From the NCBI GenBank assembly GCA_023428065.1, contig JAEYZI010000023.1, positions 1-25,002 of the forward strand: DNA of 25,002 nt. The letters are read 5' to 3'. The notes under the pieces were generated by a model that was not told where the DNA came from, made no database searches, and worked only from the letters and a program-made list of their open reading frames with translations. Below, one piece after another: positions 6,439 through 13,775 of this stretch. Each line of letters opens with the position of its first letter. Within the stretch, counting starts at the first letter, position 1. This DNA is from Actinomycetes bacterium (lineage in GTDB: Bacteria > Actinomycetota > Actinomycetes > Actinomycetales > Microbacteriaceae). The position numbers and the translations under genes are program-made.

Positions 6439-7560
6439 ATGACGTCGACCCCCGTGCCTGCCGACCGTGACGCGCTCGCCGCGCTCGCCGAGTCGCAGCG
6501 CGCACTCATCGCCTCGCTGCAGCACCCGAGCGGCGCCTACCCCGCGAGCCCCACGTTCTCGGCCTACCGCGGCTACTCGTGGTTCCGCGATGGCGCGTTC
6601 ATCGCGGATGCCATGTCAGCCTCCGGCGAGCACGCGTCGGCGGAGGCGTTCTTCGGCTGGTGCGCGAGCGTGATCTCGGACCGCGCCGCCGAGGTGCGGC
6701 GCATCGTGGAGTCGGACCGCGCGGGGACGCCGCTCCCCGACGCGGACATGCTGCCGACGCGCTTCACGCTCGACGGCCGTGAGGGCGCCGACGAGTGGTG
6801 GGACTTCCAGCTCGACGGGTACGGCCTGTGGCTGTGGGCGCTCGGCGAGCACGTCGCGCGCACGGGAGCGCCGACGGCTCCGTGGCTCGAGGCCGTCGGG
6901 CTCACGGTGGAGTACCTCGCGAGCTCGTGGCGGCGCCCCTGCTACGACTGGTGGGAGGAGCACATCGAGCACGTGCACGTGTCGACCCTCGGAAGCGTGC
7001 TCGCCGGACTGCGGGCGGCGGCGGCCCTGCCCGGTCTCGACGGGCAGCTCGCGGAGCGGGCGGCCCTCGCCGCGGCCGACGTCGACGCGCTCCTGCGCCG
7101 CGACGGCGTGCGCGACGGCCACCTCGTGAAGTGGGTCGGCACCGACGCGGTCGACGCGAGCCTCGCCGCGCTCGTCGGCCCGCTCGAGGCGGTCGACCCG
7201 TCCGAGCCGCTCGCTCTCGCGACCCTCGCGGAGCTCGAGTCGAGCCTCGTCGTCGACGACGGGATGCACCGCTTCCGCGCCGACACCTACTTCGGCGGCG
7301 GCCAGTGGCCGCTGCTCAGCTGCATGCTCGGCATCGCGTGGGCGCGTGCCGGACGCCCGGAGCGATCCCTCGAGCTGCTGCGCTGGGCCGCCTCGACATC
7401 GCACGACGGGGGCATCCCCGAGCAGGTCGACCGTCACCTGCTCGACCCCTCCTACGTGGAGCAGTGGGTCGAGCGCTGGGGGCCGAGCGCCGATCCGCTC
7501 GTCTGGTCGTCGGCCATGTTTCTCCGCCTCGCGGTCGAGCTCGAGGTGGTGACCGCGTGA
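6439..7560 (+). CDS. GH15 alpha-glucosidase, compact glucoamylase-like
   Basis: This 373-residue (alpha/alpha)6-barrel hydrolase has no signal peptide, so it acts in the cytoplasm. GH15 hallmarks are YSWFRDGAF (about 46-54), WWDFQLDGYGLWLW (about 120-133), the acid region DWWEEHIEHVHVSTLG with E173 as likely general acid, and GGIPEQV with E328 as likely base. The layout matches the GH15 acid/base pair of inverting glucoamylase and glucodextranase relatives, but the protein is only the catalytic barrel. Small intracellular GH15 enzymes of this size include isomaltose glucohydrolase, so removal of glucose from short isomaltooligosaccharides is plausible; other alpha-glucosides are possible. GAGGAA at 6429-6434 is the ribosome binding site. 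Its stop overlaps the GH31 start. Confidence 0.88.
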   Translation: MTSTPVPADRDALAALAESQRALIASLQHPSGAYPASPTFSAYRGYSWFRDGAFIADAMSASGEHASAEAFFGWCASVISDRAAEVRRIVESDRAGTPLPDADMLPTRFTLDGREGADEWWDFQLDGYGLWLWALGEHVARTGAPTAPWLEAVGLTVEYLASSWRRPCYDWWEEHIEHVHVSTLGSVLAGLRAAAALPGLDGQLAERAALAAADVDALLRRDGVRDGHLVKWVGTDAVDASLAALVGPLEAVDPSEPLALATLAELESSLVVDDGMHRFRADTYFGGGQWPLLSCMLGIAWARAGRPERSLELLRWAASTSHDGGIPEQVDRHLLDPSYVEQWVERWGPSADPLVWSSAMFLRLAVELEVVTA

Positions 7561-9767
7561 TCCGTCACCGCCCCTTCGGATCGGGTCACCCCTACGCGGT
7601 CGACACCGAGCAGCGCTCGCCGGTCGACCCGATCGCGGGCGAGGATCTCGTGCTCGGCGTGCGCACCTCGTCGGAGGTGGAGACCGTCGTGCTCGAGTGG
7701 CAGCGCGACGGCGTCGCGCAGGCGCCCCTCGCCCTCGAGCGGGTCCCGCGCAGCTCGCGCGGCCAGGTCGTGGACGGCGGGCACCTCGCCTCCGCGCAGG
7801 CGCGCCTCGCGCGCGCGTCGGGCGGCTGGCGCGTGATCCTCGACGACCTCGCTGCGGACGAGCGCATCCGCTACCGCTTCACGGGCGATGGCGGCGGCCG
7901 CGTGCAGTCGACGCGATGGTTCGAGACGACCGTCGCGAGCTGGGTGGCTTCGAAGGTCGGCCCCGCCGTGGACGGCGCCGACCGCGTCGTGCCCGGCTCG
8001 GTTCGCCGCCTCGTGCGCCGCGGCGAGACGCTGCGCGTCCGCTTCGCCCTCCCCCTCGCCCCCGGTGAGCGCGTCGTGGGCTTCGGTGAGCGCTTCGACA
8101 CGCTCGACCAGCGCGGACTCGCGCTCGACTCGGTCGTCTTCGAGCAGTACAAGAGCCAAGGTGCGCATCGGCGCACCTACCTGCCGATGCCGTTCGCCCA
8201 CGTGGCGGGCGGGGACGGCTGGGGATTCCACGTTCGCACGTCGCGGCGGGTCTGGTTCGACGTGGGCGCGAGCACGCCCGGCTCCCTCGTGGTCGAGGCG
8301 GAGACCGGACCCGACGGCGAGCTCGAACTCGCCCTCTACGACGGCGACCCGCGCACTGTGCTTCGGCGCTTCCTGGACGAGGTCGGTCGACCGGAGGAGC
8401 TGCCCGACTGGGTCTTCCGCCTGTGGGCGAGCGGCAACGAGTGGAACACGCAGGCGGAGGTCATGCGTCAGGCCGAGCTGCATCGCGAGCACGACGTGCC
8501 GCTCGGCTCGATCGTGATCGAGGCGTGGAGCGACGAGAGCACCTTCACGACGTGGCGTGACGCGCGCGCGAAGGTCGCCGACGGCGCCGAGCCTCGACGG
8601 CTCGCCGATTTCGAGTTCCCGGAGGACGGCGCGTGGCCCGACCCGAAGGGCATGGTCGACGAGCTGCACCGCCGCGACGTGCGGCTGCTGCTGTGGCAGA
8701 TCCCGCTCATCAAGATGCGCCCGCATCCGGCTGGACAGGTCAAGGCGGATGCCGAGGCCGCGATCCGCGACGGCGTGCTGATCCGCGAGGAGGCGCCCGA
8801 CGGCACCCTGCGGCCGTACCGGAACCGCGGCTGGTGGTTCCCACTCGGGCTCATGCCCGACCTCACCGACGAGCGAGCCGCGCACTGGTGGACCGAGAAG
8901 CGGCGCTACCTCGTGGAGGAGGTCGGGGTCGACGGCTTCAAGACCGACGGTGGCGAGCACGCGTGGGGACGCGAGCTCGCCTACCTCGACGGGCGCCGGG
9001 GCGACGAGAAGAACAACGTCTTCCCGGTGCACTACGCCAAGGCCTTCGGCGACCTCTTGCGCCGAGCCGGCAAGGCGCCCGTGACCTTCTCGCGGGCGGG
9101 CTTCACCGGCAGCCAGGCGCACGGCACCTTCTGGGCCGGCGACGAGAACTCGACGTGGGAGGCCTTCCGCTGGTCGCTGTACGCGGGCCTCAACGCCGCG
9201 GCGAGCGGCGTCGTCTACTGGGGGTGGGATCTCGCGGGCTTCAGCGGTGACGTGCCGACGGCCGAGCTCTACCTGCGGTCGACCGCGGCCGCCGCGTTCG
9301 TGCCGATCATGCAATACCACTCGGAGTTCAACCACCATCGGAAGCCGTCTCGCGACCGCACCCCGTGGAACATCGCCGAGCGCTCGGGCGACGAGCGGGT
9401 CCTGCCGGTCTTCCGGCGGTTCGCGCAGCTGCGCGAGCGGCTCGTGCCGTACCTGGCCGAGGAGGCGCGGCGCGCGGTGGCGGCGGGGGAGCCGCTCATG
9501 CGGCCGCTGTTCTTCGACGCACCGCACGCGGACGAGGCGTTCGCGCATCCGTTCCAGTGGATGCTGGGCGACTCCCTGCTCGTGGCGCCCGTCGTCGAGG
9601 AGGGGGCCGGGTCGGTGCGCGCGTGGCTGCCCGACGGCGAATGGGTCGACGCGTTCCGCGGCACCCAGCACACGGGCGGCGTCCTCGAGCGCGATGTGCC
9701 CATCGACGAGGCCGCCGTGTGGATCCGCGCGGATGCCGCCGAGCGGCTCGCGGGGGTGTTCGCCTGA
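7557..9767 (+). CDS. GH31 family alpha-glycosidase
   Basis: The gene starts at a GTG overlapping the GH15 stop as GTGA, giving 736 residues. The retaining GH31 active site is clear: nucleophile D464 in DGFKTDGGEH and acid/base D529 in FWAGDENSTWE. The N-terminal beta-sandwich (roughly 1-250) contains a VVGFGERFDTLDQRG segment, and substrate-site sequences EAWSDESTF and WWFPLGLMPDLTD lie in the barrel. There is no signal peptide, so it works on imported sugar. GH31 covers alpha-glucosidase, alpha-xylosidase, sulfoquinovosidase and others; next to a GH15 glucosidase an alpha-glucosidase with a different linkage preference is most likely. A much longer open frame begins upstream but lies inside GH15 in another frame and is not used. 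Confidence 0.9.
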   Translation: MIRHRPFGSGHPYAVDTEQRSPVDPIAGEDLVLGVRTSSEVETVVLEWQRDGVAQAPLALERVPRSSRGQVVDGGHLASAQARLARASGGWRVILDDLAADERIRYRFTGDGGGRVQSTRWFETTVASWVASKVGPAVDGADRVVPGSVRRLVRRGETLRVRFALPLAPGERVVGFGERFDTLDQRGLALDSVVFEQYKSQGAHRRTYLPMPFAHVAGGDGWGFHVRTSRRVWFDVGASTPGSLVVEAETGPDGELELALYDGDPRTVLRRFLDEVGRPEELPDWVFRLWASGNEWNTQAEVMRQAELHREHDVPLGSIVIEAWSDESTFTTWRDARAKVADGAEPRRLADFEFPEDGAWPDPKGMVDELHRRDVRLLLWQIPLIKMRPHPAGQVKADAEAAIRDGVLIREEAPDGTLRPYRNRGWWFPLGLMPDLTDERAAHWWTEKRRYLVEEVGVDGFKTDGGEHAWGRELAYLDGRRGDEKNNVFPVHYAKAFGDLLRRAGKAPVTFSRAGFTGSQAHGTFWAGDENSTWEAFRWSLYAGLNAAASGVVYWGWDLAGFSGDVPTAELYLRSTAAAAFVPIMQYHSEFNHHRKPSRDRTPWNIAERSGDERVLPVFRRFAQLRERLVPYLAEEARRAVAAGEPLMRPLFFDAPHADEAFAHPFQWMLGDSLLVAPVVEEGAGSVRAWLPDGEWVDAFRGTQHTGGVLERDVPIDEAAVWIRADAAERLAGVFA

Positions 9768-9783
9768 TCCGCTTCCGGGAGGC

Positions 9784-10149
9784 TCAGGAGGCCGCGACGC
9801 GCTCCTCGCCGACGACGTCGCCCCAGCGGTGCGCCCACGCCGCGAGCGGCTGGAGGGAGCGCAGCAGCTCGAGCCCCGGCTGCGAGAGCTCGTAGCGCAC
9901 CTGCACGGGCGTCGACGGGATGACGTGGCGCTCGACGAGGCCCGCCGCCTCGAGCTCGCGCAGGCGCTGCGCCGCCATCCGGTCGGAGAGGCCGTCGACG
10001 GCGGCGACGATGCCGCTGAAGCGGTGCGCCCCGCGGAAGATCGCGAGCATGATGCCCGACGACCATCGCCGGCCGACGAGCTCCGTCGAGGAGACGAAGC
10101 GGCGGCACGCGTCGTCGTCGATGTGCAGGAGGTCGGAGGCGTCGGTCAC
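9784..10149 (-). CDS. HxlR-family transcriptional regulator
   Basis: This 121-residue winged-helix protein has the HxlR pattern: an N-terminal Cys (C15 in DDACRRF), GRRWSSGIMLAIFRGAHRFS, the recognition region LSDRMAAQRLRELEAAGLVERH, and a C-terminal helix with WAHRW. C15 is its only cysteine and occupies the place of the redox-sensing cysteine of members such as YodB and HypR, so thiol or quinone sensing is possible. The start is a GTG at 10149, six nt after TACGAT. It is divergent from the LLM-FAD fusion; HxlR genes often control such a neighbouring oxidoreductase. It ends 16 bp from the convergent GH31 stop. Confidence 0.9.
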   Translation of the reverse strand: MTDASDLLHIDDDACRRFVSSTELVGRRWSSGIMLAIFRGAHRFSGIVAAVDGLSDRMAAQRLRELEAAGLVERHVIPSTPVQVRYELSQPGLELLRSLQPLAAWAHRWGDVVGEERVAAS

Positions 10150-10155
10150 TCACCT

Positions 10156-10161
10156 ATCGTA
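10156..10161 (-). promoter_or_regulatory. -10 hexamer TACGAT, leaderless start of the HxlR gene
   Basis: On the minus strand TACGAT is followed by 6 nt (AGGTGA) and GTG. The hexamer overlaps the left arm of the palindrome at 10158-10172, so binding there would shut off this promoter. Confidence 0.55.
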
Positions 10162-10172
10162 AGCGGCTTACG
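10158..10172. promoter_or_regulatory. Probable HxlR operator, perfect palindrome
   Basis: CGTAAG, a CGG spacer, and CTTACG form a perfect 6-3-6 inverted repeat in the 64-bp gap between the HxlR gene and the divergent fusion oxidoreductase. It covers the -10 of the HxlR gene and lies about 42 bp before the fusion's start codon. Use by the HxlR protein is inference from position and symmetry. Confidence 0.6.
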
Positions 10173-10213
10173 CGCCGGTTGCCGGGTGTGCGCCCGCCGA
10201 GGAGGCTGGGTGC

Positions 10214-12487
10214 ATGCCCGACTACGGCCACCCCCTCCGCTTCGGAACCTTCATCACGCCGACCGCCGCGCGCCCCGAGGTGCCGGTCGCCCTCGCGCAG
10301 CTCAGCGAGCAACTCGGCTACGACCTCGTCACCTTCCAGGACCACCCCTACCAGCCGGCGTTCCTCGACACGTGGACGCTGCTCACCTGGGTCGCCGCGC
10401 GCACCGAGCGCGTGCACGTCGCCGCGAACGTGCACAACCTCCCGCTGCGCCCGCCTGCCGTGCTCGCACGATCGGCCGCGAGCCTCGACCGGCTCTCGGG
10501 CGGGCGGTTCGAGCTCGGGCTCGGCGCGGGCGCCTTCGGCGCCGCCGCCACGGCGATGGGCGCGCCCGAGCGCACCGCGGGCGAGAACATCGACGCGCTC
10601 GCCGAGGCCATCCCGCTCATCCGCGCCCTGTGGGATGTCGACGACCGCCGCCCGCTCCGGATCGACGGCGACCACTACCGGCTGAACGGCGCGAAGCGCG
10701 GTCCCGAACCGGCGCACGACATCCCGATCCTCGTCGGCGCGTACAAGCCGCGGATGCTGCGCCTCGTCGGGCGGCTCGCCGACGGCTGGCTGCCGAGCCT
10801 GGCCTACTTCGACGAGCGCGGCGTCGCCCCCGGGAACGCCGAGATCGATCGCGCGGCCGAGCAGGCAGGCCGCGACCCGCGTGAGATCCGCCGCATGCTC
10901 AACATCTCGGGCCGGTTCCAGGACCGCGACGGCGGGATGCTGCAGGGCCCGGCCGCGCAGTGGGTCGAGCAACTCCTCGAGCTCGTGCTCGAGCACGGCA
11001 TGAGCACGTTCATCCTGTCGAGCGACGACCCGGACGAGCTGCGCACCTTCGCGGACGAGGTCGCGCCCGCCCTGCGCGAGCGCGTCGAGCGGGAGCGCGC
11101 CGCGCGCGGCACGACGACCGAGCGCGTACGACCCTTATCCGCCCTCGCCGCCCGGCGCCCCGGCATCGACTACGACGGCCTCCCGCCCGAGCTCGCCGAG
11201 AACGCCGTCGAGCCGGGCGACCGCGAGTACGCGCGCGTGCGCTCGAACTACCTGCGCGGCGGCTCGCCCGGTCTCGTGCTTCGGCCGCGCACGGTCGACG
11301 AGGTCGTGCAGGCCGTCGCCGTCGCGCGGGCGCACCGCGAGGTCCCGCTCGGGGTGCGCAGCGGCGGGCACGGCATCAGCGGCCGGTCGACGAACGACGG
11401 CGGGCTCGTGATCGACGTGTCGGCGCTCGACGCGATCGAGGTGATCGACGAGGAGCGCCGCCTCGTGCGCGTGGGGCCCGGCGCGCGCTGGCAGGAGGTG
11501 GCTGCGGCGCTCGAACCGCACGGCTGGGTCATCACCTCGGGCGACTACGGCGGGGTGGGCGTCGGGGGCCTCGCGACCGCGGGAGGCGTCGGCTACTTCG
11601 CCCGCGAGCACGGCCTCACGATCGACCGGATGCGCGCGGCCGAGCTCGTGCTCGCCGACGGGAGCGTCGTGCGCGTCGACGCGGAGCGCGACCCCGAGCT
11701 CTTCTGGGGGGTGCGCGGCGCGGGCGCGAACCTCGGCATCGTCACGGCGTTCGAGTTCGAGGCCGCGGAGGCCGGCGACATCGGCTGGGCGCAGCTCGTC
11801 TTCGACGCATCCGACACCGCGGGTTTCCTCGAGCGCTGGGCCGCGACCATGGAGGCTGCGCCGCGCGACGTCTCGGGGGAGATCGTCATGGGCCCGCCGC
11901 GCGGCGGCGCGTGGCGCGCGACCGCGCTCCTCGTCGTCGACTCCGCCGACCCCGACACGATCCTCGCGCGCCTGCAGCCGTTCGCGGAGGTCGCGCCCCT
12001 CGTCGACCAGTCGGTCGTCATCGCGCCCTACGCGTCGGTCATTGCCAACGCGCAGGGAGAGTCGAACCGCGGGCTCGGGGCTCCCGCCGCGCGAGGGGGG
12101 CTCGTCGAGCACATGACGCCCGAGCTCGCGACCGGCATCGTGCGCATCCTCGAGGAGGGCCGAATGCACTTCTTCTCCGTGCGGGCCGTCGGCGGGGCCG
12201 TCGCCGACGTGCCGGAGGATGCGACGGCGTACGCGCATCGCTCGGCCGCCTTCGCGGTCGCGGGCATGTCGGGCGACGCCGCGTCGCTCAACGAGGGATG
12301 GGACGCCCTCGAGGAGCACGTGATGGGGGTCTACCTGAGCTTCGAGGCCGACGCGCGAGGCGACCGCGTCGAGCGCGCCTTCCCGCCCGCGACGCTCGCG
12401 CGGCTGCGCGCCCTCAAGGCGCGAGTCGACCCCGACGTGCTCTTCCGCGACAACTTCACGGTCGCCGCCGAGCCCGTCACCGCGTGA
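10214..12487 (+). CDS. Fusion: LLM flavin monooxygenase plus covalent-FAD oxidase
   Basis: A single uninterrupted 757-residue frame joins two redox enzymes. Residues 1 to about 290 are a luciferase-like (LLM) TIM barrel: FGTFITPTAARPEV, DLVTFQDHPYQ, and LDRLSGGRFELGLGAGAFG, using FMN or F420. After a charged linker (about 290-325), residues about 340-757 are a PCMH/BBE FAD oxidase: RSGGHGISGRS with H386 as the likely covalent FAD attachment, VGVGGLATAGGVGYFAREHG, FWGVRGAGANLGIVTAFEFE and the C-terminal VDPDVLFRDNF. The second, cysteinyl FAD link of BBE enzymes appears absent (GDYGGVGVGG where a Cys is expected), so monocovalent attachment as in 6-hydroxynicotine oxidase is expected. No signal peptide. 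GAGGAGG at 10199-10205 is the ribosome binding site. The substrate is unknown; the divergent HxlR gene suggests inducible control. Confidence 0.88.
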   Translation: MPDYGHPLRFGTFITPTAARPEVPVALAQLSEQLGYDLVTFQDHPYQPAFLDTWTLLTWVAARTERVHVAANVHNLPLRPPAVLARSAASLDRLSGGRFELGLGAGAFGAAATAMGAPERTAGENIDALAEAIPLIRALWDVDDRRPLRIDGDHYRLNGAKRGPEPAHDIPILVGAYKPRMLRLVGRLADGWLPSLAYFDERGVAPGNAEIDRAAEQAGRDPREIRRMLNISGRFQDRDGGMLQGPAAQWVEQLLELVLEHGMSTFILSSDDPDELRTFADEVAPALRERVERERAARGTTTERVRPLSALAARRPGIDYDGLPPELAENAVEPGDREYARVRSNYLRGGSPGLVLRPRTVDEVVQAVAVARAHREVPLGVRSGGHGISGRSTNDGGLVIDVSALDAIEVIDEERRLVRVGPGARWQEVAAALEPHGWVITSGDYGGVGVGGLATAGGVGYFAREHGLTIDRMRAAELVLADGSVVRVDAERDPELFWGVRGAGANLGIVTAFEFEAAEAGDIGWAQLVFDASDTAGFLERWAATMEAAPRDVSGEIVMGPPRGGAWRATALLVVDSADPDTILARLQPFAEVAPLVDQSVVIAPYASVIANAQGESNRGLGAPAARGGLVEHMTPELATGIVRILEEGRMHFFSVRAVGGAVADVPEDATAYAHRSAAFAVAGMSGDAASLNEGWDALEEHVMGVYLSFEADARGDRVERAFPPATLARLRALKARVDPDVLFRDNFTVAAEPVTA

Positions 12488-12510
12488 GGGCGTCCGATCC
12501 CGGGCGCTCG

Positions 12511-12516
12511 TAGACT
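12511..12516 (+). promoter_or_regulatory. -10 hexamer TAGACT, leaderless start of the cytochrome c cluster
   Basis: TAGACT, 6 nt (GGACGG), then GTG at 12523. It lies in the 35-bp gap after the fusion gene, has no Shine-Dalgarno, and is likely the main promoter for the histidine phosphatase-resA-ccdA-resB run. Confidence 0.6.
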
Positions 12517-12522
12517 GGACGG

Positions 12523-13152
12523 GTGCCGGCCGACCTCGTCCATCTCGTGCGACACGGCGAGGTCTACAACCCCGACCGCGTGCTCTACGGGCAGCTCCCC
12601 GGCTTCGGCCTCTCCGAGCTGGGGCACCGGATGGCGGCCCTCGCCGCCGAGTCGCTCCAGGGCCGCCCCATCTCGACCCTCGCGGCGAGCCCCCTGCAGC
12701 GCACGCAGGAGTCCGCCGCACCGTGGGCGGCCCGCTTCGGCCTCGACGTGCGGCTCGACGAGCGGCTCATCGAGCCGCGCAACCGCTTCGAGGGCACCAA
12801 CGTGCGGCGCGGGCTCCGCGACCCCCGCAACTGGCCCTACCTCGTCGGCCCCTGGCGCCCCACGTGGGGCGAGGCGTTCACGAGCATCCGCCGACGCATG
12901 ATGGCCGCCGTCGCGGAGGCCTACGCGGAGGCCGACGGCGGCGAGGCGGTGCTCGTCACCCATCAGCTCCCCATCTGGATGGTCGCGCGAACCGTCGCCC
13001 GCAAGCCCCTCGCCCACGACCCGCGCGAGCGGCGCTGCTCCCTCTCGAGCATCACGACCCTCGCCTGGCGCGAGGGCGCCTTCATCGAGGTGGACTATCA
13101 GGAACCTGCGGCAGAGTTGTTGGCGCAATCCATCGACCTGGGAGCCGTGTGA
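12523..13152 (+). CDS. Histidine phosphatase family protein
   Basis: This 209-residue cytoplasmic protein belongs to the histidine phosphatase (phosphoglycerate mutase-like) superfamily. The phosphate pocket is LVRHGE with H11 as the phosphorylated His and R10 beside it, and THQLPI with H147 as the second catalytic His. SPLQRTQESA (about 56-65) supplies the further conserved Arg. The true substrate is unknown. The start is the GTG 6 nt after TAGACT. Its stop overlaps the resA start by 4 nt, and in other actinobacteria, as I recall, a gene of this family also precedes the cytochrome c maturation genes, so a conserved but undefined link to heme or thiol chemistry is possible. Confidence 0.88.
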   Translation: MPADLVHLVRHGEVYNPDRVLYGQLPGFGLSELGHRMAALAAESLQGRPISTLAASPLQRTQESAAPWAARFGLDVRLDERLIEPRNRFEGTNVRRGLRDPRNWPYLVGPWRPTWGEAFTSIRRRMMAAVAEAYAEADGGEAVLVTHQLPIWMVARTVARKPLAHDPRERRCSLSSITTLAWREGAFIEVDYQEPAAELLAQSIDLGAV

Positions 13153-13772
13153 TCACCCGATCGTCCCGCCGCCTCGGCGTGCGCCTCGCCGCGCCCGCCG
13201 TCGCCCTCGCGGCGCTCCTGCTCGCCGGCTGCACGCAGGAGGCGGGCCACCTCGCGGGCCAGTACGAGTCCGGCACGGGCGACGGGTACATCTCGGGTGA
13301 CGGGCGCGTCGTGCAGCCGCCCGCATCCGAGCGCGAGGACGCCATCCCGTTCTCCGGCACCCTCGACACCGGCGAGCACTTCGACTCCGCGGAGGTCGTG
13401 GGCAAGGTCGTCATCGTCAACTTCTGGTACGCGGCCTGCCCGCCGTGCCGCGCCGAGGCGCCCGACCTCGCCGCCCTCCACGCGCAGTACGCCGACGCCG
13501 ACGTCGTCATGATCGGCGTCAACGTGAGCGACACGGCCGAGGTCGCGCGCGGCTTCGAGACCAAGTTCGGCATCGAGTACCCCTCGATCGTCGACGTCGA
13601 CGACAACGCCGTGCAGCTCGCCTTCGCCGGGGCGCGGCTCGCACCGAACTCCGTGCCCACGACCCTCGTGCTCGACAGGGAGGGGCGCATCGCCGCGCGC
13701 TTCAGCGGGCTCATCGAGAGCCCGAGCGTCGTCGCCGACATCGTCGACGAGCTGCTCGCCGAGAAGGTCTGA
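13149..13772 (+). CDS. resA: Thiol-disulfide lipoprotein, ResA/TlpA-like
   Basis: The 207-residue product starts at a GTG overlapping the previous stop. A lipoprotein signal ends in the lipobox LAGC with C28 lipidated, placing it outside the membrane. The thioredoxin fold carries the active site WYAACPPC (C97 and C100), with IGVNVSDTAE (about 121-130) and the cis-Pro region NSVPTTLVLD near residue 165. It would reduce the apocytochrome CXXCH disulfide before heme attachment, receiving electrons from the CcdA protein encoded next. It also resembles general TlpA oxidoreductases; the cluster context favours the cytochrome c role. Confidence 0.9.
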   Translation: MITRSSRRLGVRLAAPAVALAALLLAGCTQEAGHLAGQYESGTGDGYISGDGRVVQPPASEREDAIPFSGTLDTGEHFDSAEVVGKVVIVNFWYAACPPCRAEAPDLAALHAQYADADVVMIGVNVSDTAEVARGFETKFGIEYPSIVDVDDNAVQLAFAGARLAPNSVPTTLVLDREGRIAARFSGLIESPSVVADIVDELLAEKV

Positions 13773-13775
13773 CGC

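Noticed and set aside
6795..7556. Upstream extension of the GH31 frame to give 990 residues
   Set aside because: It lies out of frame inside the GH15 gene and is a low-complexity Arg/Ala sequence; the GTG at 7557 gives the normal GH31 start.
7452..9671. 739-codon minus-strand frame opposite GH31
   Set aside because: Antisense shadow caused by high GC; composition is unlike a folded protein.
10214..12487. Two separate genes joined by a sequencing error
   Set aside because: The frame is continuous through the linker with normal codon use, and no start codon with a ribosome binding site was seen at the second domain. Still listed as a check.
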